From Candidatus Peribacteria bacterium (GTDB lineage: Bacteria; Patescibacteriota; Gracilibacteria; Peribacterales; Peribacteraceae), in the NCBI GenBank assembly GCA_943355155.1, contig CALREJ010000005.1, positions 1 through 39,454 of the forward strand: 39,454 nt of DNA, read 5' to 3'. Positions within the stretch are counted from its first letter, which is position 1; the number at the start of each line of letters is the position of its first letter. Shown here piece after piece: positions 24,807 to 33,802 of this stretch. The notes beneath the pieces were generated by a model. It had not been told where the DNA came from and did not search any database. It saw nothing but the letters and a program-made list of their open reading frames with translations. The translations under genes and the position numbers were made by a program.

Positions 24807-26597
24807 TCACTGCTTCATCATCCCTCTGATCGCATCCAAATGTCGCTGCGCGTTTTCGTAGTGGGGATCGATCTTAAGAAGCCTTTCGAGGAGATCTGCT
24901 GCGAGTTGAAGCCTGCCGAGTTCTCCATCAACTGCCGCTAAATGATAGAGGAAATCCGGTTTATAATTCTCGAGTTCGACCGCACGTTCGAGTTCCGGAA
25001 GTGCAAGATCGTATCTTCCTGCCTTTTGATATTTGATGCCAAGGTTATAACGCGCTTCGGAAAAATCGGGTAACAGTTCCGTTGCTTTTTTGAGAAGCTC
25101 GATCGCCTGTTCGCTGTCTCCATGCATGTCGAGGTATTCCGCATATTCAAATAAATACGACACATCCTCCGGCGTTGCGTGTGGCTTCGCAAAAACAAGG
25201 TCTGCTATTTGATTGTAGGCTTGTTTCATTTTGACGGTATCGCCTGTCTTGAAATAATACGCAGCAACGTTATGGATCGCTCCGGCATAGTTCGGATCAA
25301 GCTGACGAGCGCGTTCAAATTCCCTGAGTCCCGCTTCCGTCGCGCCATATTCGGCACCGAGGTTATTGTGCGCAATAGCGGAATCGGGGTAGAGCAGGAG
25401 GACACGTTCAAAAAGTGTCTGAGTATTTTTCCAGACGACCGTTTGATCGTGCACAAGGACGACGAATGAAACAAGGATGAAAGATGCCGTACAAAAGAGT
25501 GCAATCCGGATCGACTGAGAGTATTTCCAAAGCCTATCGACCGCCAAAGCAACAAGCAGAAAGAAGCCAAGAGAGGGGATGTACGCGTAGCGGTCGGATG
25601 CAAAAAAATAGAATCCGTTTTTATAGACGGAACTGAAGCTCGGAACGATGAAGAGAAAATAGAACATGATGGCGAATGCGATCACGGGCATTTTTTTGAG
25701 CGACCAAAAAAAGAGAACTGCGAGAGCGATAAGAAGAATGAGCGGAACAAAAAATTCTGGGCTGGAAAGTGAAGGAATCGAAAGTTGTGGGTAGAGAATA
25801 CTGAGCCCTGTCGGCCACACCATTTTTTGAATGTAAAAAATCGACGCCTTGATTGCAAGCAGGATCGTTGCAGCGGGGCCCGCGATCGACAGCGATTGTG
25901 ATTTTCCTCCGAGAGCAATCAAAATAAAAACACCGGCCAACGCAAAAAACGGCCATTTTTCCTGCACACTTCGACGCGTGATTTTTCGCTGCTGCAAGAG
26001 GTCAATCGCAATAATGATCACGGCAAAAGGTGCGATCGACACTTTGCACAGAAGTCCGAGAAAAAATGCTGCGATGCTTCCAAAAAACCATCTCGATTGA
26101 TCCATTTTTTTCCACGAAAGGTAACACCCGAGCGAGAGGAAAAAGAACATCGATGACAGCAGATCTTTAAACGCAGAAGCCCACAGCACCGCCTCCGATT
26201 GCAATGGATGAAGTGCAAAAAGCGCGGCCGTCATGAGTGCGACGGACCGACGCGAAAAAAGTTGCACGATCACCCAATACACGAGACAGATATTGATGAG
26301 ATGAAGAAACAAACTCACCGTGTGATACGCAACGGGATTCACGCCAAAAAAAAGATGGATCACTTGATACGTAAACAGTGTGAGTGGAATATACAGTTCC
26401 GGATCATACGACGAAAACACGTGTGCAATCGTGAGAGGTGTGAACGTTGCGATCGCCCAGTTATCCGTGATGAGGACGTTATCGTCGAAATGCAGAAGTT
26501 GATTTGTGAGTGCGGGAGCATAGATGATCGCCGTGAGGATCAGAATGCTGTAGAGCCAGAGGAGAGGATTATTGAGGCGCCAGAAAGATTGAGGCAT
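24807..26597 (-). CDS. PMT-like polytopic membrane protein with C-terminal TPRs
   Basis: Multi-TM N-terminus with LLHFDDNVLITDNW and FALHPLQSEAVLWASAFKDLLSSMFFFLSL; C-terminal TPRs (YNLGIKYQKAGRYDLALPELERAVEL). ORF extension to 26723 crosses a heptamer repeat. Confidence 0.8.
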   Translation of the reverse strand: MPQSFWRLNNPLLWLYSILILTAIIYAPALTNQLLHFDDNVLITDNWAIATFTPLTIAHVFSSYDPELYIPLTLFTYQVIHLFFGVNPVAYHTVSLFLHLINICLVYWVIVQLFSRRSVALMTAALFALHPLQSEAVLWASAFKDLLSSMFFFLSLGCYLSWKKMDQSRWFFGSIAAFFLGLLCKVSIAPFAVIIIAIDLLQQRKITRRSVQEKWPFFALAGVFILIALGGKSQSLSIAGPAATILLAIKASIFYIQKMVWPTGLSILYPQLSIPSLSSPEFFVPLILLIALAVLFFWSLKKMPVIAFAIMFYFLFIVPSFSSVYKNGFYFFASDRYAYIPSLGFFLLVALAVDRLWKYSQSIRIALFCTASFILVSFVVLVHDQTVVWKNTQTLFERVLLLYPDSAIAHNNLGAEYGATEAGLREFERARQLDPNYAGAIHNVAAYYFKTGDTVKMKQAYNQIADLVFAKPHATPEDVSYLFEYAEYLDMHGDSEQAIELLKKATELLPDFSEARYNLGIKYQKAGRYDLALPELERAVELENYKPDFLYHLAAVDGELGRLQLAADLLERLLKIDPHYENAQRHLDAIRGMMKQ

Positions 26598-26663
26598 GTG
26601 GTGAGTATGAAGGCTGTGAGCGAAGTGCACAAATTGCTGTGTCGAAGAACCTAGGACGAAGAA

Positions 26664-26691
26664 GCAAGATACAAGAGACAAGAGACAAACA
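26664..26691 (+). repeat. Heptamer tandem repeat ACAAGAN
   Basis: GCAAGAT ACAAGAG ACAAGAG ACAAACA. Confidence 0.75.
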
Positions 26692-26944
26692 AGGATCAAA
26701 TATTGATTTAAAATCTTAAACATTGGAACTTACTACTTGTTTGCATCTTGTAACTTGCTTCTTTTGTATTCATAAAATGTTACACTCTCCCCAGTCTCGG
26801 AAACTCGTCAGTGCATTGATGTTTCTTCTCTAATCGCATATCGGGAGGCTCAATCACCCTTGGCCGTGGCCTTGGGATGCGGTCACCCACCTGGATCAAC
26901 CGGGATGCGACATCTCTGCGTAACGGTTGCTGGGACGACTTTTT

Positions 26945-26979
26945 GTGAGTGGTGAGTAGTTGGTAGTGAGTAGTACAAT
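26945..26979 (+). repeat. Heptamer tandem repeat GTGAGTA
   Basis: GTGAGTG GTGAGTA GTTGGTA GTGAGTA GTACAAT, ending 6 bp before the dGTPase ATG. Confidence 0.8.
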
Positions 26980-26985
26980 AGCAAT

Positions 26986-28041
26986 ATGCAAAGTTTGAAA
27001 GATCGCATGGCCGCTGCAAATCAATTGCTTTCGGATGTTGCCGTGCCGCATGAAGGTAAGCTCGGACGAGTATTTCCAGAAGCAGAAGATGACACGCGTT
27101 TTCCATTTCAGCGTGACCGTGACCGAGTCATCCACAGTTACGCATTTTTGAGACTGCAGGCGAAGACACAGGTGTTTGTGGCGGGAGGGGAATGGGGTGA
27201 TCACGTGCGCACACGTCTCACACACACGATGGAAGTCGCCCAAATCAGCCGCGACCTTGCGAGACTCCTCAGACTCAATGAAGACCTCGCAGAATGTATC
27301 GCACTCGCGCATGACCTTGGTCATCCACCGTTTGGGCACGCAGGGCAAGACGCACTGGATAGCTGGATGCGGGAGCAAGGAAGTAGTTTTGAACATAATC
27401 TCCAGAGCTACCGGATTGTGACGGTGCTCGAGAAGCATTCGTCGCTGTACGCAGGGCTGAACCTGAATAGGGAAGTGAGTGATGGACTCCTGAAACATTC
27501 GGAAATTCATCCGGAAAGTGGCGAGACACTCTCGCATTCACTCGAAGCGGAACTGACAAATGTTGCAGATGCGATCGCCTACAATTCGCACGATTGTGAT
27601 GACGGACTCACGGCAGAACTTTTTTCGAGAGAAGAATTGCTGCGTGTCCCGCTCGCGAAGGAAGCGTATGAGCGCACGCTCGAACGCGGAACCTACATCC
27701 GTGGATCACTCCAACACATGATGGTGCATGATCTGATCGATCACTCATCACTCGATCCGAAGGACGCACACCCGATTGCATTTTCACCGGAGATGAAAAA
27801 GGGACTGCAGGAACTGCGGCATTTTCTGTGGGAACGAATGTATAACCACCCGCTTGTTCTGGCTCAAACAGCTGAGGGACAAGCAATTATTGACCGACTC
27901 TGTCGATCATTTTTAAAAAATCCCAACGATAAAATTTTGAATCTGCAAAAAAGGACGAACTCGACCGTGGTGGAGGCGATTAAGGATTACGTCGCGGGGA
28001 TGACCGATACGTATGCAAAGCTGATGGCTTTGCAAATGTAA
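26986..28041 (+). CDS. dgt: dGTPase (HD-domain deoxynucleotide triphosphohydrolase)
   Basis: RDRDRVIHSYAFLRLQAKTQVF, RTRLTHTMEVAQISRDLAR, ALAHDLGHPPFGHAGQDAL, HSCD-like NSHDCDD. Confidence 0.92.
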   Translation: MQSLKDRMAAANQLLSDVAVPHEGKLGRVFPEAEDDTRFPFQRDRDRVIHSYAFLRLQAKTQVFVAGGEWGDHVRTRLTHTMEVAQISRDLARLLRLNEDLAECIALAHDLGHPPFGHAGQDALDSWMREQGSSFEHNLQSYRIVTVLEKHSSLYAGLNLNREVSDGLLKHSEIHPESGETLSHSLEAELTNVADAIAYNSHDCDDGLTAELFSREELLRVPLAKEAYERTLERGTYIRGSLQHMMVHDLIDHSSLDPKDAHPIAFSPEMKKGLQELRHFLWERMYNHPLVLAQTAEGQAIIDRLCRSFLKNPNDKILNLQKRTNSTVVEAIKDYVAGMTDTYAKLMALQM

Positions 28042-28066
28042 AATGTAGAATGGTGGAATTTCCATT

Positions 28067-28161
28067 TTGTAGAGACGTGCGGCGCGCACGTCTTCGCTTC
28101 AATACCAGAGCTCAAATTCAGACATTTTCCTCGAGACGCCCCATCGGGATCGTCTCTACAA
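28067..28161. repeat. MITE-like inverted-repeat unit bounded by TTGTAGAGACG/CGTCTCTACAA
   Basis: 11-bp perfect terminal inverted repeats; internal GACGTGC-GGCGC-GCACGTC hairpin; TCGTCTCTACAATG recurs at 23245-23258. Confidence 0.7.
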
Positions 28162-28185
28162 TGGGAATATTTAACTACTCTCCTT

Positions 28186-28220
28186 CATTTTACATTCTGC
28201 ATCGACCATTCTACATTACC
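28186..28220 (+). repeat. Heptamer tandem repeat CATTNTA x5
   Basis: CATTTTA CATTCTG CATCGAC CATTCTA CATTACC. Confidence 0.8.
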
Positions 28221-28224
28221 CCTT

Positions 28225-29136
28225 ATGAACAGAGATCTATGCCAGAGACGTCAAACATTTCGTGAAGACGTACAGGGAATTATGCACTACGGATGCGGAC
28301 GATTGGGTCACACATTCAATTTTGTCCTCATTATTTTGATCCTTCTTTCTGTAGCGATAGTGCCGGTCGGGTATTTCCCAAATTTTAAAAAATACGAAAT
28401 ATTCATCACGACTTTCGAAGCGATTATTGTCGGTATCTTCACGATGGAATATTTGTTTCGTATCTACGCCGCTCCTCACAGACTCCGGTACATTTTTTCG
28501 TTCTACGGGCTGATCGATCTGATCGCGATTCTGCCGTTCTACACGAGCCTCTTTCATACGGAATGGGTGCGCATTTTGCGATTCCTCCGTTTCCTGAAGC
28601 TCGGTGAAATGCGTGCGGCAGCCGGTGCGGAGGAAGAGGAAGTGATGCAGCATGACATCGGCCTTGCGTCCTCGGAACATGTTGAGTACGTCGTGACGAA
28701 GCACCCCCTTTTTCTCATTATAGGATGCGTTCCCTCAGCCATCGCCATCTCTGTCAGTCTCGCTATTTTGATTCTCTCAGAAGGTAACCCCATCGGCATC
28801 GGTATCAGCGTTGCACTGCTCTTTTTCGCTCTGGTCTTTATCTGGAAAACATGGCTCGATTTCAGTTACGACGTGATCTATCTCACGACCAATCGCTTCA
28901 TTTTCAATAACCAACACCTTCTCGGCCGCTCGACAAATCAAATGAGTTACAACGCGATCACAAACGTAAAACCGTCGTACCCGAGCATATTTAGTTTCAT
29001 CTTCCGCTATGGAACGATCACGATTGATACCGCGGCCGAACACCCCGGACAAGTGAGTATGGCGATGGTCAGGCACCATGAAAAGGCTGCGCATATGATC
29101 ATGCAAAAGGCTGCGGAGGCGCAGAAGAAATCATAG
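28225..29136 (+). CDS. Voltage-sensor-like (S1-S4) membrane domain fused to a bPH2-like domain; no pore recognised
   Basis: S4-like WVRILRFLRFLKL; GIFTMEYLFRIYAAPHRLRYIFSFYGLIDLIAILPFYTSL (S2/S3-like); later TM pair then YLTTNRFIFNNQHLLGRSTNQMSYNAITNVKPSYPSIFSFIFRYGTITIDTA (bPH2-like). Confidence 0.75.
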   Translation: MNRDLCQRRQTFREDVQGIMHYGCGRLGHTFNFVLIILILLSVAIVPVGYFPNFKKYEIFITTFEAIIVGIFTMEYLFRIYAAPHRLRYIFSFYGLIDLIAILPFYTSLFHTEWVRILRFLRFLKLGEMRAAAGAEEEEVMQHDIGLASSEHVEYVVTKHPLFLIIGCVPSAIAISVSLAILILSEGNPIGIGISVALLFFALVFIWKTWLDFSYDVIYLTTNRFIFNNQHLLGRSTNQMSYNAITNVKPSYPSIFSFIFRYGTITIDTAAEHPGQVSMAMVRHHEKAAHMIMQKAAEAQKKS

Positions 29137-29152
29137 ACGAAATTCCAAGATA

Positions 29153-29173
29153 GCAAGATACAAGATCCAAACA
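29153..29173 (+). repeat. Heptamer tandem repeat ACAAGAT family
   Basis: GCAAGAT ACAAGAT CCAAACA; inverted counterpart TGCTTCT TGTATCT TGCATCT TGTATCC at 29228-29255. Confidence 0.75.
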
Positions 29174-29259
29174 AAGTTCGAAAAAATATTTGATATATTG
29201 TTAAATTTTCCAAATTTTACATTTCTCTGCTTCTTGTATCTTGCATCTTGTATCCTTCG

Positions 29260-30126
29260 TCACTGGGCTGGCAACACCCCCAACGGATCCACCGCCTCCC
29301 CATCTTTATAAAACGCCAAATGCAAGTGTGCTCCCGTCGTCATGAGACCCGCACCCTTCGTCCCCGGCGTACCACCGGAACGTGCCACGGGGTCGCCAGC
29401 GGAGACGTGTTGCCCTTCACTGACGAGAAACTCTGAGACATGTCCATAGAGCGTTGCGTAGCCTCCTGCGTGTTGGATGACGAGTGAATTAAATCCCATT
29501 CCGTTGTCCGACACTTTCGACACAATTCCATCTGCAACTGCCTGAACAATAGTGCCTTGAGTTGTGGGAATATCGATCGCGTGATGCGCCATGCCGAAAC
29601 GTGCGGTATAGGCAGCGTCATCGAAGTGTGCAGAGATTCCGAGTGATGGTTCCACCGGCCAGAAGAATTGAACGGCAGCATTCTCATCGAGTTGACTTCG
29701 CGACGCACTGTACGCATAGCCCTGCGCATCCCAGATTTCATGGAGTGCCTCGACAATTTTTTTCTCGGCGGCAGATCGATCTTGCAGTAATTGCGTAAGT
29801 TCTTCGCGTACATCTGTGAGAGCTTGAAGAGTTACCGGATCATTATTTTTTCCCAGTTCTTCATCAAGTAATTCCAACTGTCCACGCAAAATCCCTTCAC
29901 GACGACTAAGCACACTCTGCTCTGCCCGAAGTTTTGCGATGCCTTGTTCTGACTGCGACACAGTGACCGCGGCAGATTCCATTTGGCTCGCGTCTCCACC
30001 AACAGGCTGTTGAATTGAATCTTCTGCAGAAACGAATGACGAGTATTGCGTGATCGCAAAAATTGCCCCACCGACAAGCGCAAGTGTCAGCCACGGCCGA
30101 TCAATTTCAATCTCAATTCGAGGCAT
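29260..30126 (-). CDS. Coiled-coil M23 peptidase (murein hydrolase activator type)
   Basis: GMAHHAIDIPTTQGTIVQAVADGIVSKV...LVIQHAGGYATLYGHVSEFLVSEGQHVSAGDPVARSGGTPGTKGAGLMTTGAHLHLAFYKDG; N-term TM and coiled coil. Confidence 0.92.
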   Translation of the reverse strand: MPRIEIEIDRPWLTLALVGGAIFAITQYSSFVSAEDSIQQPVGGDASQMESAAVTVSQSEQGIAKLRAEQSVLSRREGILRGQLELLDEELGKNNDPVTLQALTDVREELTQLLQDRSAAEKKIVEALHEIWDAQGYAYSASRSQLDENAAVQFFWPVEPSLGISAHFDDAAYTARFGMAHHAIDIPTTQGTIVQAVADGIVSKVSDNGMGFNSLVIQHAGGYATLYGHVSEFLVSEGQHVSAGDPVARSGGTPGTKGAGLMTTGAHLHLAFYKDGEAVDPLGVLPAQ

Positions 30127-30215
30127 CCGGATAGTATAGCAGATTTGGTAGATTTCTGCCACTGCCGAGACATTGATTCGAGTGAGTTTTGGGGTGTGGT
30201 GAGATGTAAGTACAT

Positions 30216-32117
30216 TCAGGATTCTTTCTCGTCAGTTTCTTCAACTTTCACTGTCGGATTTGGAGAAACCCATGCCGGTGGAAGTGTAAGTTCCTGGCGT
30301 GCAAGACATTCAAATATTCTTTGAGCTGTATTCAGGGAATTGGGGTCCCAACTATGAATACTGCTTTCACCTTCACGCCTGTCAATAACCGCTTGCTGCT
30401 CCAGAAGTGCAAGATCATGCAATATGCTCGTGATCTCAGTTGGCACCGGCTCTACGATAAATCCGTAGGCGTCGATTGCTGTTACAATGCTGTCGTTCCA
30501 TTTTCTATGAACGTTCCCTTTTCCCCACTGCGTTTTTTGCTCGCCAAGTGATTTCTTTTTTTCCAATCCCATTTTCTCTCGCACTTTGCGAAGTTCATTT
30601 GCTACTCTTTTCCGAATGACAGGGCGCATTGCATCAATTTCATCTTGTTCAAGCCATTCAATGCACGCATCTATTGCCTCTTTAAAATTGCCATTCTTCA
30701 CTCTTCCTCTGATGTGAGCAATCATCTCCGGCCTTTTATCTGCAAAAGCAAAAATAGCGAGCGGCGTGTTTTTAGGATCGCTGATAAGTTGTACTTTGAC
30801 CGGTTCTCCAAAACTTTCTATCAGTGCTCTCGCGGCGTCTTGATTCCCTAGATAGAAATACGCTTTTACGAGTTTTGCGATATGCACTGCAGATGGGTTG
30901 ATATCTGGGAGAGAGAAAATTTCGCGGGCAGTTTCTAGTTTTTCAGCAGTCTCACTATCTCTTCCTTTTTGATCGGTACCTATTTCCATCCAACTTGCTC
31001 TGCTGTATCGAAGAGCATCGAGAATAAGAAATTCTCCACATTCCAACAGTCTCTGTCGCAGGACTTCCTGTTGAACAGAGGATCCTTTGAGCAATGCGAC
31101 AATGTCGCGCACGTTGCTAACACTGTGAGCACTTTCCATGCTGGACCATAACGATCCATGGGCCGATGTACCATGCAGTTCATTCAAATCATTCATTGCA
31201 AGCTCTACGACATCGTCTGCAGTACCAGCTGCTTTCACTGCCTCTTGACTGCCAGAATAATCTCTCAAACGCCGACGATTTTCTGGATTATCAGAAAAAA
31301 TATTGAGATCCGCTTTCTTTATTCGAGTCAAATTTGCTCTTGCAAGCTCCAGAAGTTTTATACTCTCCTCACTTTCTGCTTTCAGATCAAACGCAGCTGC
31401 CTGTAGAAAATGTAAGGCGCTGGACACATCTTCTTCGCTTAAATGATCACGTCCCATTTGTAGAAATATCGACTGAAAAGAGGTAATGCCCCACCGTGTG
31501 CAAAGCTCTGTTGCTACAAAAGCTTCTCCGTTCTCGAGCACAAAAGCGATCCATTCCTCAGCGGCCTTTGTATCCGGAACATGAGCTACTCGGGAAATAG
31601 CTGAAATAGCATCTTTCGGATTGTTCTGCTCCCTGCACATGCGAGCACACACAATAAGATCTCCATCTGGCATGTTATAATTCTTCTGATGTGTCCAAGG
31701 AATGGCGCTACGTGTCTGTTGTGCCGCCTTAAAATCTCCTCTTTGAAGAGCGTGTACAATGCGTTCCTGCAAACGAGGAAGTGGGGATTCGCCGAGGGCA
31801 TCTAGCAATGCAAAAAAATGTGTAAAGTCTTCATCTTCAAAACACTGCTCGGCACATTGTCTGACTTGTTCGACCACCAAACTGCTCCAATCTTTTCTTG
31901 TGTTAAGTGCACCTACAACTGAGTCTATTGCATGAATATGAAGCCAACCGAGCACGGCCATCTCCGCCACCCTTTTATCGACAATCTCCCTCGTTTTATC
32001 TCTAGTTTCTTCACCTATTGCAGCGAAATCTGCATCCGACAATGCTTCTGCATTTTCTCCAGACGGCACTAACGGAATTAGATCTCCACTACCGCCGTCT
32101 TCTTTTTTAGGATTCAT
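30216..32117 (-). CDS. Uncharacterised 633-aa alpha-helical (TPR/HEAT-like) protein
   Basis: Single long ORF, helix-rich repeats (e.g. IAKLVKAYFYLGNQDAARALIESFG); no catalytic motif recognised. Confidence 0.7.
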   Translation of the reverse strand: MNPKKEDGGSGDLIPLVPSGENAEALSDADFAAIGEETRDKTREIVDKRVAEMAVLGWLHIHAIDSVVGALNTRKDWSSLVVEQVRQCAEQCFEDEDFTHFFALLDALGESPLPRLQERIVHALQRGDFKAAQQTRSAIPWTHQKNYNMPDGDLIVCARMCREQNNPKDAISAISRVAHVPDTKAAEEWIAFVLENGEAFVATELCTRWGITSFQSIFLQMGRDHLSEEDVSSALHFLQAAAFDLKAESEESIKLLELARANLTRIKKADLNIFSDNPENRRRLRDYSGSQEAVKAAGTADDVVELAMNDLNELHGTSAHGSLWSSMESAHSVSNVRDIVALLKGSSVQQEVLRQRLLECGEFLILDALRYSRASWMEIGTDQKGRDSETAEKLETAREIFSLPDINPSAVHIAKLVKAYFYLGNQDAARALIESFGEPVKVQLISDPKNTPLAIFAFADKRPEMIAHIRGRVKNGNFKEAIDACIEWLEQDEIDAMRPVIRKRVANELRKVREKMGLEKKKSLGEQKTQWGKGNVHRKWNDSIVTAIDAYGFIVEPVPTEITSILHDLALLEQQAVIDRREGESSIHSWDPNSLNTAQRIFECLARQELTLPPAWVSPNPTVKVEETDEKES

Positions 32118-32220
32118 AAAAACAAAATACCATTAAATACTAATTTGTCAACTAAAGTCTGGTGAATTCTACCCCGAATTCTCATTCAAGCCATAAAAGC
32201 GAACTCGCGGTAAGGTGATA

Positions 32221-32553
32221 CTATCCGAGCGACAACATCACAATCGCAGCAATCGCAAACACAATTCCCATCGATTGCACGGCGTTCAGACGTTCATCAA
32301 AAAGAACAATGCCAATGAAAACCGTCATACAGAGACTAATCACCGACCACATCGTCCCTGTCACCGATAAACTTTTCTGCTGCATGAGTGCCGGAATCCA
32401 GCACAGAGCTCCGAGGCAGTAGAGGAGAAGCAGTACGATCAAAATCGGCCACTGCGGTGCCATCACAAATCGCTTCGACAGATATTCCCCTCCCGCAAAA
32501 AAGAGTCCGGAGAAAATGAGCCAGAGGAGGGGTGGGAGAGTGGGGAGGGACAT
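32221..32553 (-). CDS. Small EamA/SMR-like membrane protein
   Basis: 110 aa, four TM segments, ISLCMTVFIGIVLFDERLNAVQSMGIVFAIAAIVML. Confidence 0.75.
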   Translation of the reverse strand: MSLPTLPPLLWLIFSGLFFAGGEYLSKRFVMAPQWPILIVLLLLYCLGALCWIPALMQQKSLSVTGTMWSVISLCMTVFIGIVLFDERLNAVQSMGIVFAIAAIVMLSLG

Positions 32554-32603
32554 AACATAATCTTAGAATGTCTCACGATTTTGCGCTATAATAAGCATGG
32601 CCT

Positions 32604-32679
32604 AGGCGCGTAGCTCAGTTGGTAGAGCACAGGTCTCCAAAACCTGGGGTCGTAGGTTCGATCCCTACCGCGCCTGCCA
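32604..32679 (+). tRNA. tRNA-Trp(CCA), CCA end encoded
   Basis: AGGCGCGTAGCTCAGTTGGTAGAGCACAGGTCTCCAAAACCTGGGGTCGTAGGTTCGATCCCTACCGCGCCTGCCA. Confidence 0.95.
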
Positions 32680-32716
32680 CTAGCCAAAATTTAAATAAAA
32701 TGTTATAATAATAAAT

Positions 32717-33162
32717 ATGGATGAACGGAACGAACAATATATTCTGCGTATTGCAGAGAGCGCCCTTAGCATTGATGGTCATGCCCTTGCAGATGTATTA
32801 GAGAAAGAAATGATTCCGGCCTCGCGTAAACCAAAGACGAAAAAATCCCTGCAAGCCCAAGCCGATGTGTTACGAGCAATGGGCACAGCATCCGTCCTCT
32901 CGATTGGACAGTAGAAAAACTTGCAAGCTCTCCTCTACTTGTTCCAGTTGTAGAGAGGAATCATATAGATGCTTCAACTCTTGCAAGACAAGTATTGCAG
33001 TGGCTTCAGGATCAAGCTGCAGGATCTATTCACACGATGATTCTTGGAGAGAATGTTGAATTTGCGGCCGGCAAAGATCACAGAGAGATTAGCCTCCAGC
33101 AGTTAGAATCCGTAGTAGCTATTGGTGAAATATTAGGAGCAAGGATGGGATTGCAAGATTGA
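32717..33162 (+). pseudogene. Frame-disrupted gene (two ORF halves in different frames)
   Basis: Frame 32717 ends at TAG 32912-32914. The -1 frame runs ...SIRPLDWTVEKLASSPLLVPVVERNHIDASTLARQVLQWLQDQAAGSIHTMILGENVEFAAGKDHREISLQQLESVVAIGEILGARMGLQD* to 33162 with no ATG in its N-terminal part. AAAAAA run at 32840-32845. Confidence 0.5.
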
Positions 33163-33202
33163 AATCAAGAGGAATGCATTCTATACAGACATACGGTGCG
33201 CC

Positions 33203-33742
33203 TCACTTCCTCTCCCCAAATTTTTCGTAATACACGATATCGCGGAGTGGTAAGCGATCACTGCTTTTGTGGGCTTTGGGGTCATCGTGGGTATGTCCAA
33301 GAGCCAAGCTGCCGACGATCAGCTGATCGGATGGAACGCCGAGAAGTTCTTTGATCGTTTCGTTATTGATGGTGACCCAACACCCACCGAGTCCCAACGA
33401 CGTCGCTGCGATCCACATATTTTCGATCGCACAGGCACCGCTGAAAATATGTTGCTGATGTTCGACGAGCCACAGGTCGACGTCGGGGGACGCCGTCACC
33501 GTGACGACGATAATGACGCGCGCCGTACTGAGAAATTCCGCGTGATGCGCATGCTCCGAAAGTTTCGAAATCATCGCTCGATCTTTCACCACTGTAAATT
33601 TCCATGGCTGCACATTCAGCGGACTCGGCGCAAAACGACCACAGGTCAGAATAGTATTCAGCATGTCCTCCGTCACATTTGTCTCGTTCCATGCGCGGCA
33701 TGCCCGACGAGCATTGATGGCATCGATTGCGTCCATGGACAA
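33203..33742 (-). CDS. Nitroreductase family protein
   Basis: DAINARRACRAWNETNVTEDMLNTILTCGRFAPSPLNVQPWKFTVV...AIENMWIAATSLGLGGCWV. Confidence 0.92.
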   Translation of the reverse strand: MSMDAIDAINARRACRAWNETNVTEDMLNTILTCGRFAPSPLNVQPWKFTVVKDRAMISKLSEHAHHAEFLSTARVIIVVTVTASPDVDLWLVEHQQHIFSGACAIENMWIAATSLGLGGCWVTINNETIKELLGVPSDQLIVGSLALGHTHDDPKAHKSSDRLPLRDIVYYEKFGERK

Positions 33743-33774
33743 TATCCTACATCCATGTGCGGAACAGAAACAAA

Positions 33775-33802
33775 CCTATGTCCCAAGTCCTACGTTCTAT
33801 TT
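33775..33802 (+). repeat. Heptamer tandem repeat CCTANGT
   Basis: CCTATGT CCCAAGT CCTACGT TCTATTT. Confidence 0.65.

Noticed and set aside
26598-26723. 42-aa N-terminal extension of the PMT/TPR ORF
   Set aside because: Encoded over the ACAAGAG heptamer array; start at 26597 (MPQSFWRLNN) is more plausible.
32604-32679. tRNA-Trp as a second integration site
   Set aside because: No integrase or duplicated tRNA 3' end found adjacent to it.
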